64,000 nt of DNA from positions 1-64,000 of the forward strand of contig NZ_SDIF01000025.1 of the NCBI RefSeq assembly GCF_004122735.1, read 5' to 3'. Both the position numbers and the translations under genes were made by a program. Below are positions 57,594-64,000 of this stretch, piece after piece. The notes below the pieces were generated by a model that made no database searches, was not told the DNA's origin, and was given only the letters and a program-made list of their open reading frames with translations. The stretch's first letter is position 1, and the number at the start of each line of letters is the position of its first letter. The stretch is from Streptomyces sioyaensis (GTDB lineage Bacteria > Actinomycetota > Actinomycetes > Streptomycetales > Streptomycetaceae).

Positions 57594-58567
57594 CCGCGTC
57601 GAGCCAGCTGACCGCGACCGGACCGAACACGAAGGAGTCCTCCGCCATCGATCAGGAACCTGAGGTGCCGGCCAGACCGGGGCCCGACGGCACCGAACCG
57701 CTGCGGGAGCGGGGCGCCACCACGGCGCCGGCGGAGCTGCGGGCCGACTGCATCGCGGACTCCGCAGGCGGTCTCACCTTCGATCTGAACGTCCCTCAGG
57801 ACACCCACGTCACCTGGAGCGCGGCGCTGGTGCTGCGGCTGCGCGGCGGCGACGGCGCGGACGACGAGGTACGGCTGCCGCTCGGGCCGAACGGCGCCGG
57901 CCGGCTGCGCGCCGTGCTGCCCAGCACCGTCGCGCTCGCCGAGGGCCGCTGGAACGCCTACGCCGACCTCGGCGACGGCGAGGACCCCCGGCGCCTGCTG
58001 CCGGGCATCAACGATCTGCGGTCGCTGGTGGACCGCCGGCCGCTGGCGGGCATCGGCCGGCTCGGGGTGCGCATCCCGTACGCGACCAAGTTCGGCAATC
58101 TCGCGCTGCGCAGCTGGCTGCGCGGCCCGCACGCCGAGGCCGGCGACATCCTTGTCACGCCCGACGGCATGACGGTCTCCGGGCGGCTCTACGGCGCCGC
58201 GCCGGCGGCCGGCGCCCGCGCGGAGGCCTGGCTGCGCCGCACCGCCGCGTCCGCGGAGGCCCCCGCGGTGACGGTCACCGTCCCGCTGACCGTCGAGGGA
58301 GCGGAGTTCAGCTTCACGCTGCCCTACGCGGAGCCGGCCGGGCACTGGGAGGACGGCAGCGAGCCGTGGGACCTGTGGCTGCGGCTGACGGAGGGCGCCC
58401 GGCCGGTGCGGATCGCCCGCCTCCTGGACGACGTCGCCGACAAGAAGCAGGTCTTCACCTACCCCGTGATGCCGGTGCGGACGGCCGCGGGGCACCTCAG
58501 GGTCGGCCCGTATTACACGCTCGACAACGATCTGGCCCTACGGGTCGCGGGACCGGCCGGGAGCTGA
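57590..58567 (+). CDS. Hypothetical partner of the GT4 glycosyltransferase
   Basis: The predicted protein has 325 residues and no signal peptide or membrane helix. It is beta-rich, with two likely similar halves (ELRADCIADSAGGLTFDLNVPQDTHVTWSAALVLR, then ADGDILVTPDGMTVSGRLYG-type sequence), resembling domains often paired with teichoic acid-type glycosyltransferases. Its start overlaps the upstream stop (ATGA), so the two proteins are probably made together and may interact. No catalytic residues are evident. Confidence 0.7.
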   Translation: MTASSQLTATGPNTKESSAIDQEPEVPARPGPDGTEPLRERGATTAPAELRADCIADSAGGLTFDLNVPQDTHVTWSAALVLRLRGGDGADDEVRLPLGPNGAGRLRAVLPSTVALAEGRWNAYADLGDGEDPRRLLPGINDLRSLVDRRPLAGIGRLGVRIPYATKFGNLALRSWLRGPHAEAGDILVTPDGMTVSGRLYGAAPAAGARAEAWLRRTAASAEAPAVTVTVPLTVEGAEFSFTLPYAEPAGHWEDGSEPWDLWLRLTEGARPVRIARLLDDVADKKQVFTYPVMPVRTAAGHLRVGPYYTLDNDLALRVAGPAGS

Positions 58568-58639
58568 CGGGGAGCGGGCCGCGCGGTCCGGGGCGCACCG
58601 CGGACCGCAGCTGTCCGCAAAGGCTGCGAGACTCGGGCC

Positions 58640-59674
58640 ATGTTGGAGACCTCGGCACGTCTGCTCCGCCTGCTCTCCCTGCTGCAGTCCCACCGGGAGT
58701 GGACCGGCGCGGAGCTCGCCGGCCGGCTCGATGTCACCGCGCGCACGGTGCGCCGGGACATCGACCGGCTGCGCGAGCTCGGCTACCCGGTCCACTCCGC
58801 CCCCGGGACGGCCGGCGGCTACCGCCTCGGCGCCGGCGCCGAACTCCCGCCGCTGCTGCTGGACGACGACGAGGCGGTGGCCGTCGCGGTCGGGCTGCGC
58901 ACCGCCGCGGCCGGCGGGGTCGAGGGCATCGAGGAGACCTCCGTACGGGCGCTGGCGAAGCTGGAGCAGGTGCTGCCGCACCGGCTGCAACGCCGGGTCG
59001 GTGCGCTGAACGCCTTCACCGTGCCGATGCTCGGCGCGGGCGGCCCCCGGGTGGACCCGAACACCCTCACCGAGCTCGCGCACGCCTGCCGCGACTGCCA
59101 CCGGCTGCGCTTCGACTACACCACCCATGACGGCACGCTCTCCCGCCGCACCGTGGAACCGCACCGCCTGGTCTGCGCCCAGCGCCGCTGGTACCTCGTC
59201 GCCTGGGACGTGGACCGCGCGGACTGGCGCACCTACCGCGCCGACCGCATCACCCCCACCCCGCCGCACGGGCCCCGCTTCACGCCCCGCACCCCGCCGG
59301 CCGAGGACCTCGCCGCGTACGTCTCCCACGGCATCTCCACCCGTGCCTACGCGCAGCAGGCCACCGTGCTGGTGCACGCCTCGCGGGAGCAGGCCGCGGA
59401 ACGCATCGGCCCGGCCGCCGGGACGCTCGAAGCCGTCGACGCCCAGCGCTGCCTGCTGCACACCGGGGCGCACAGCCTCGACGTGCTGGTGGTGCACCTC
59501 GTGATGACCGGCTTCGACTTCGAGGTCCGTGAGCCGCCGGAACTGCTCGACCGCATACGGGAGATCAGGGACCGGCTGTCCCGGGCACTGGCAGTGCCAC
59601 CGGCTGCTGCCCCACCTCCGGGTGGTGCAGATCGAACGCGGGGGACTCGGAGCGGATCCTCGGGAGCGTCGTGA
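58640..59674 (+). CDS. YafY/WYL family transcriptional regulator
   Basis: The product is 344 residues. The N-terminal HTH ([46 protein letters not shown]) is followed by a WYL ligand-binding domain ([35 protein letters not shown]) and the C-terminal WCX region. Such proteins sense nucleic-acid or nucleotide-type ligands or DNA damage. The ATG at 58640 has no clear RBS. The last 110 bp overlap the convergent ctaD. Confidence 0.9.
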   Translation: MLETSARLLRLLSLLQSHREWTGAELAGRLDVTARTVRRDIDRLRELGYPVHSAPGTAGGYRLGAGAELPPLLLDDDEAVAVAVGLRTAAAGGVEGIEETSVRALAKLEQVLPHRLQRRVGALNAFTVPMLGAGGPRVDPNTLTELAHACRDCHRLRFDYTTHDGTLSRRTVEPHRLVCAQRRWYLVAWDVDRADWRTYRADRITPTPPHGPRFTPRTPPAEDLAAYVSHGISTRAYAQQATVLVHASREQAAERIGPAAGTLEAVDAQRCLLHTGAHSLDVLVVHLVMTGFDFEVREPPELLDRIREIRDRLSRALAVPPAAAPPPGGADRTRGTRSGSSGAS

Positions 59675-61244
59675 AGTTGTGCCGCGGCGGCGGCGAGGAG
59701 GTCGCCCACTCCAGGGAGCGGCCGAAGCCCCAGGGGTCGTCCACCGTGACCTTGGCGCCGTAGCGCGTGGTCTTCCAGACGTTGTAGAGGAAGGGCAGGG
59801 TGGACAGCCCGAGCAGGAAGGAGCCGATGGTGGAGAGGGTGTTGAGGGCCGTGAAGCCGTCGGCGGCCAGATAGTCGGCGTAGCGCCGCGGCATGCCCTC
59901 CACCCCCAGCCAGTGCTGGACGAGGAAGGTGGTGTGGAAGCCGACGAACAGCGTCCAGAAGTGGATCTTCCCGAGGCGTTCGTCGAGCATTTTGCCGGTG
60001 AATTTCGGCCACCAGAAGTAGAAGCCCGCGTACGTCGCGAAGACCACCGTCCCGAAGACGACGTAGTGGAAGTGGCCGACGACGAAGTACGAGTCGGTGA
60101 CGTGGAAGTCCAGCGGCGGCGCGGCGAGGATGACGCCGGTCAGCCCGCCGAACAGAAAGCTCACCAGGAACCCGATCGACCACAGCATCGGCGTCTCGAA
60201 GGACACCGAGCCGTGCCACATGGTGCCGATCCAGTTGAAGAACTTCACCCCGGTCGGCGCCGCGATCAGGAACGACATGAGGGAGAAGAACGGCAGCAGC
60301 ACCGCGCCGGTCACGAACATGTGGTGCGCCCAGACCATCACCGACAGGGCCGTGATGGCCATCGTCGCGCCGATCAGCATGACGTACCCGAAGATCGGCT
60401 TGCGGGAGAAGACCGGGATGATCTCCGTGATGATGCCGAAGAACGGCAGCGCGATGATGTAGACCTCGGGATGGCCGAAGAACCAGAACAGGTGCTGCCA
60501 CAGCAACGCGCCGCCCCACTGCGCCTCGAACACCACCGAGCCGAACTGCCGGTCCGCCTCCAGCACCAGCAGCGCGGCCGCCAGCACCGGGAACGCCATC
60601 AGCACCAGGATCGAGGTGAAGAGGATGTTCCAGGTGAACACCGGCATCCGGAACATCGTCATGCCGGGCGCCCGCAGCGTGATCACCGTGGTGATGAAGT
60701 TGACCGCGCCGAGGATGGTGCCGAAGCCGGCCAGCGCCAGCCCCATGATCCACATGTCGGGGCCGGCGCCGGGGGAGCGGGTCAGCGAGTTCAGCGGCGC
60801 GTAGGCGGTCCAGCCGAAGCTCGGGCCGCCGTCCGGGGTGAGGAAGCTGCCCAGCACGATCAGGCCGCCGAAGAGGAAGAACCAGTACGAGAGCATGTTC
60901 AGCCGGGGGAAGGCCACATCCGGGGAGCCGATCTGCAGCGGCATGATCTCGTTGGCGAAGCCGGCGAAGGCGGGGGTGGCGAACAGCAGCAGCATGATCG
61001 TGCCGTGCATGGTCACCGCCTGGTTGAACTGCTCGGGGCCGATGATCTGCAGCCCGGGCCGCGCCAGTTCGGCCCGCATCACCAGCGCCAGCACCCCGCC
61101 CACCAGGAAGAACCCGAACGACGTGATCAGGTAGAGGTGCCCGATCTTCTTGTGGTCGGTGGTCGTCAGCCAGTCGACCAGCACCGCCCCGCGCGACCGC
61201 GCCCCAGGAGGCCGGAGGTCCGCCCGGCCGGTGTCCGTAACCAT
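59565..61244 (-). CDS. ctaD: Cytochrome c oxidase subunit I (isolated copy)
   Basis: The product is 559 residues with about 12 membrane helices. Heme and copper ligands are present: AVTMHGTIM (heme a), [10 protein letters not shown] (CuB His and the cross-linked Tyr), VWAHHMFV (CuB), and FVVGHFHYV (heme a and a3). It is subunit I of an aa3-type oxidase, which reduces oxygen and pumps protons. The ATG at 61244 is used. No ctaC, ctaE or ctaF gene is nearby, so this is probably a second, differently regulated copy. Its 3' end overlaps the WYL regulator gene by 110 bp. Confidence 0.96.
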   Translation of the reverse strand: MVTDTGRADLRPPGARSRGAVLVDWLTTTDHKKIGHLYLITSFGFFLVGGVLALVMRAELARPGLQIIGPEQFNQAVTMHGTIMLLLFATPAFAGFANEIMPLQIGSPDVAFPRLNMLSYWFFLFGGLIVLGSFLTPDGGPSFGWTAYAPLNSLTRSPGAGPDMWIMGLALAGFGTILGAVNFITTVITLRAPGMTMFRMPVFTWNILFTSILVLMAFPVLAAALLVLEADRQFGSVVFEAQWGGALLWQHLFWFFGHPEVYIIALPFFGIITEIIPVFSRKPIFGYVMLIGATMAITALSVMVWAHHMFVTGAVLLPFFSLMSFLIAAPTGVKFFNWIGTMWHGSVSFETPMLWSIGFLVSFLFGGLTGVILAAPPLDFHVTDSYFVVGHFHYVVFGTVVFATYAGFYFWWPKFTGKMLDERLGKIHFWTLFVGFHTTFLVQHWLGVEGMPRRYADYLAADGFTALNTLSTIGSFLLGLSTLPFLYNVWKTTRYGAKVTVDDPWGFGRSLEWATSSPPPRHNFTTLPRIRSESPAFDLHHPEVGQQPVALPVPGTAGP

Positions 61245-61786
61245 CCGCTGCACCTCGTTCGTCGAAGGTGTACTGGGGCCCGGGACATGATCCCCGCGGC
61301 CGCGGCGCAGTGCGAGAGGGCGCTCCGGGCCGTTCCGGTGGGATCCGGCGGACCCGGTCCGGCGGGGGCCGGCGCGCCCGGTGGCCCGTCGGCCGGGCGG
61401 ACGGGGCGGGGCCGGGAAGTGCGCGGGCCCGGCAATCGGGGCGATGTGCGGGAAATGTGTGTGGAGTGTGTCTCGTTGGTCAATTTCCGGACGGCCGATA
61501 AACGGTGCCGAGTAATGGAAATCCGGCACTGCCGGGGGAATGTTTTCGGGCAGCGCGCCGCGCGGTCCCGAGCCGTTGTGCCCCTTTTGTATTCGATCAA
61601 GGTGGAATTTCGGCCGCCAAAAAATTCCACCCGGTTGCGCGGTCACGCGGCGCGTACGGGTGACGGAGTCCGGCGAACGCAGCAACGCATGCTGTGACAC
61701 AAGTGTGACGAAGGACGGACCGGACGGTCATCGGTGTGTGGCAGGCCGGACTTCCACGGGCCGCCGCGGGCGCATACGGTGGCGTC
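61245..61786. other. Regulatory region between ctaD and the I78 inhibitor gene
   Basis: A 542-bp divergent region, less GC-rich at 61440-61640. It contains a 10-bp inverted repeat (GGTGGAATTT 61601-61610, AAATTCCACC 61622-61631) and an imperfect palindrome GTGACAC-AA-GTGTGAC (61694-61709). Either could be an operator. No gene is supported. Confidence 0.55.
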
Positions 61787-62002
61787 ATGGCTGATCTACC
61801 GAACCTGCCGGACAACCCTCAGGACGACGTCGAGGCGTACGTCGGCCTCGCGCGGGAGAGCGCCGAGGAGCAGGCCAGAGCGCGTGGCTGGACCACCGTC
61901 CGCTCGCTGCCCCCGGGCGCGATCATCACCATGGAGTACCTCTCCGGCCGCCTCAACTTCGAGGTCAAGGACGGCACGGTGCACCGCTGCTGGCAGGGCT
62001 GA
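61787..62002 (+). CDS. I78 family peptidase inhibitor-like protein
   Basis: The predicted protein has 71 residues. GWTTVRSLPPGAIITMEYLSGRLNFEVKDGTVHRCWQG is close to the potato inhibitor I-like I78 domain, with the reactive loop around PPGAIITMEY. It has no signal peptide, so it may act in the cytosol or be non-inhibitory. TACGGT lies 6 nt before the ATG, so the transcript may be leaderless. A strong terminator follows. Confidence 0.8.
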   Translation: MADLPNLPDNPQDDVEAYVGLARESAEEQARARGWTTVRSLPPGAIITMEYLSGRLNFEVKDGTVHRCWQG

Positions 62003-62016
62003 GCGCCGCACGGACG

Positions 62017-62060
62017 ACGAAGGCCCCGGCCGCTTCCTCGGGAGCGGCCGGGGCCTTCGT
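62017..62060 (+). terminator. Terminator downstream of I78 gene
   Basis: A perfect 18-bp stem (62017-62034 with 62043-62060) with an 8-nt loop follows the stop by 14 nt. There is no T tract, but the hairpin is strong. Confidence 0.85.
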
Positions 62061-62105
62061 CGCGGGGTGGCGGGTGTGCGTACCGGCCCCGCGGTCCGTG
62101 GGCGG

Positions 62106-63140
62106 TCAGCCGCTCCCGTTGCGGCCGCGCCCGGAGGTCGGGCTCAGCGGCGTGGTGCGGGGCATCCGGTCCGCGTGCGGCGGGCGCCGGCTGCCCGCCG
62201 GGGTGACCGGAGAGCGCTCCGAGCGGATGGTGTACGGCCGCGCCGGGTGGTGCGGCCAGCCGTCCGGAGAGTGGCCGGTGGAGCGGCCGCCCGTGCCGGC
62301 GGGGACCGTCTCGCGTACGAGCACCTCGCCGTCGGGCGCGATGCGCTGCCGGGACACCCCGGGAGCCAGCGAGCCGACCGGCAGCGGGCCGCGCAGCGAA
62401 TCGGGGCGCAGCCGCAGCCACAGCCGCAGCAGGATGCCCATGAGGCGGTCCTCGAACCAGGTGACGCCGGGCTCCAGCCAGGGCATCGCCAGCAGCACCA
62501 GCAGCCCCGCGGCCCAGCCGAGCAGGACATCGCTGACCCAGTGCGTGCCGAGGTAGACGGTGGTCATCCCGACGCCCAGCGCGCCGAGCGCGGCGATCAC
62601 CGACAGCGTGCGGCGACGCAGCGAGGTGGTGGCGAGGTAGGCCAGTACGCCCCAGGTGACCACGGCGTTCGCGGTGTGACCCGAGGGGAATATGTCGCCG
62701 CCCAGCGACATCTCGTTGGCGCCGACCACGGTCGCGTAGTGCGGGCCGAGCCGGCCCATGCCGAGCTTGGCGGCGCCCACGGTGATGTTCAGCAGCAGCA
62801 GTGAGGCGCCGAGCACCAGCAGCGGGTGGAGGTTGCGCTGCTGCCAGCAGCGCCAGCCCAGCCAGGCCGCCACCGCCACCGCGGTCGGCCCGCGCTGCCC
62901 CAGCACAACGAAGTAGTCGAGGAAGGCATGGATCTCAGGCCACTGCTTGTACGGCCTGAAGAACATGACTTGCCAGTCGAACGTGACCAGCCATGAAGTG
63001 GCCAGCACACCGACCACGATCGCGAGATACACCGCCAGCGTGCCCCAGAACAGCCACAGGCGGGTCCGGGTCATGCGCGGTGGTTGGGCGCGATCGGTCG
63101 GGCGCTCCTCCATCTGGTCGAGCTTGTCATCGGTACGCAC
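62106..63140 (-). CDS. PAP2 superfamily membrane protein with altered active site
   Basis: The product is 344 residues. About five or six membrane helices precede a long polar C-terminal tail of about 110 residues. PAP2 landmarks are present: K125 with GRLGP (usually a second Arg before Pro, here G132), FPSGHT (S153-H155), and VYLGTHWVSD with H200 and D204. The Arg expected six before the last His is T194. The two missing arginines bind phosphate in active members, so activity may be reduced or changed. The GTG at 63140 has no RBS; TAACGT lies 7 nt upstream, suggesting a leaderless mRNA. Confidence 0.82.
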   Translation of the reverse strand: MRTDDKLDQMEERPTDRAQPPRMTRTRLWLFWGTLAVYLAIVVGVLATSWLVTFDWQVMFFRPYKQWPEIHAFLDYFVVLGQRGPTAVAVAAWLGWRCWQQRNLHPLLVLGASLLLLNITVGAAKLGMGRLGPHYATVVGANEMSLGGDIFPSGHTANAVVTWGVLAYLATTSLRRRTLSVIAALGALGVGMTTVYLGTHWVSDVLLGWAAGLLVLLAMPWLEPGVTWFEDRLMGILLRLWLRLRPDSLRGPLPVGSLAPGVSRQRIAPDGEVLVRETVPAGTGGRSTGHSPDGWPHHPARPYTIRSERSPVTPAGSRRPPHADRMPRTTPLSPTSGRGRNGSG

Positions 63141-63405
63141 TCAATCGACGTTACCGCGTGTGATGTAGGTGCTTGGTCAAACTGTGCGCTTTGTAATGAC
63201 GATGTGATGTGGAATGAGTCTCAAACCGGGCTTCGACGAAGGGATTTGCAAGGGAATTCCTGGCGATTTTCCATCGCTTCCCGTCATCCGCGTGTCGGCG
63301 CCCCGAGCGCCTTATCTGCTTTTCTCTGGACGGAGTTTATCCGGCCTTTGCCGCCAGGCCGCGTAACGTTTCCCCGCGGGGTGCTCACGGAGCGGAACCA
63401 TCCGC

Positions 63406-64000
63406 TCACGGCGGGCCCGAACCGTTCAGCCAGAGCGCCCCGTAGACCGCGGAGCCCGCCGCCAGCACCCCGATGGCCAGCCACGACCACACCGGCCGCC
63501 GACGGGCGAGCGCCATGGCCGGCGGCAGCAGCAGCGGATAGGCGGGCATCATCAGCCGCGGCTTGGACCCGAAGTAGCCCTTGGCGGTCAGGGCGAGCAG
63601 CAGCACCGTCCCGCAGTAGACCGCCAGCGGCAGCGGCTGGCCCTGCCGTACACCGTGCACATACAGCCAGATCAGCAGCCCGACTCCGAGGAGCAGCCCG
63701 AGCCCGGCCGCGACGGTGGGCCCCGACAGCTGCTGCCAGATGAACCGGCCGAACGCGAGGCCCCCGTCGAAGCCGTTCCCCCAGCCTCCCTGGACGTCCA
63801 GATACCCGGTGAACGAGCCCTGCCGCGCGCCCACCCACAGGTAGTAGCCGCACCAGCCGAGCGGTGCCAGCAGCACACCGGGCAGCATTCCCGGGTGCGC
63901 ACGGAGCGCCGCGCGCAGCCGGACGCCGCCGCTCCGCTCCCGCCACAGCGTCACCGCCGCGGTGAGCAGCACCGCCGTGACCACCGCCGCACCCACCGGG
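63406..64000 (-). CDS. Multi-spanning membrane protein, likely glycosyltransferase (partial)
   Basis: At least 198 residues are visible; the N-terminus lies outside the window. It has about six hydrophobic segments. HPGMLPGVLLAPLGWCGYYLWVG, GWGNGFDGGLAFGRFIWQQL and TAKGYFGSKPRLMMPAYPLLLPPAMALAR resemble the C-terminal part of GT-C (mannosyltransferase/PIG-V-like) proteins. The function cannot be fixed without the missing part. Confidence 0.7.
   Translation of the reverse strand, partial: PVGAAVVTAVLLTAAVTLWRERSGGVRLRAALRAHPGMLPGVLLAPLGWCGYYLWVGARQGSFTGYLDVQGGWGNGFDGGLAFGRFIWQQLSGPTVAAGLGLLLGVGLLIWLYVHGVRQGQPLPLAVYCGTVLLLALTAKGYFGSKPRLMMPAYPLLLPPAMALARRRPVWSWLAIGVLAAGSAVYGALWLNGSGPP

Noticed and set aside
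61694..61709. CRP-type site GTGACAC-AA-GTGTGAC
   Set aside because: The half-sites are not in the TGTGA-N6-TCACA arrangement of CRP; it is noted only as an imperfect palindrome.

Overview
This window looks like the chromosome of a Streptomyces or close relative. GC is very high throughout. GTG and TTG starts, four-base ATGA/GTGA stop-start overlaps and apparently leaderless genes are common. The gene content is typical of the genus: desferrioxamine genes, ald next to an orphan ParA, scpAB, a cmk-plsC-der block, Rpf/LysM and SIP proteins. I made no database search, so family names rest on motifs and sequence recognition.

Layout. (1) 1-2.6 kb: the end of an rRNA operon (23S 3' end, 5S, strong terminator), then a long RGG-repeat protein with a TPR-like C-terminus. 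(2) 2.6-16 kb: an iron region. On the minus strand is a desABCD desferrioxamine operon with four-base overlaps and an extended iron box. After a DUF1015 gene and a HAD phosphatase come a SIP-family ferric-siderophore reductase and a binding lipoprotein, divergent from two FecCD permeases and an ATPase, with a second iron box between. One iron-dependent repressor (DmdR/DtxR type) could control both synthesis and uptake. (3) 16-23 kb: SCP2-like protein, small protein, tlyA, NAD kinase, DUF3995 protein, S41 peptidase and recN. (4) 23-34 kb: cell-envelope and carbohydrate genes: a GT2 synthase with a degenerate NodB domain, an LCP ligase, a short MraY/WecA-like protein, a GT4 enzyme, a PucR regulator, and a LacI repressor divergent from a GH64 beta-1,3-glucanase. 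(5) 34-48 kb: GH15 hydrolase, pyrG, NUDIX hydrolase, STAND-like ATPase/TPR protein, ald, ParA plus a possible DNA-binding partner, scpA, scpB and an rluB-type pseudouridine synthase. (6) 48-54 kb: RlaP-like nucleotidyltransferase, aroH, tyrA, cmk, plsC and der. (7) 54-64 kb: conserved hypotheticals, an Rpf/LysM protein, a GT4 gene with a coupled partner, a WYL regulator overlapping an isolated ctaD tail to tail, a small I78 inhibitor, a PAP2-like protein and a membrane protein cut by the window end.

The most unusual structure is at 47.86-48.46 kb, between convergent rluB and the RlaP-like gene. Each gene is followed directly by a copy of the same roughly 230-260 nt element, in the same orientation relative to its own gene. 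Each copy carries a long hairpin whose 13-nt loop is identical while the stems differ but stay paired. This looks like a structured 3'-UTR or terminator family, or a mobile repeat, that I do not recognise by name.
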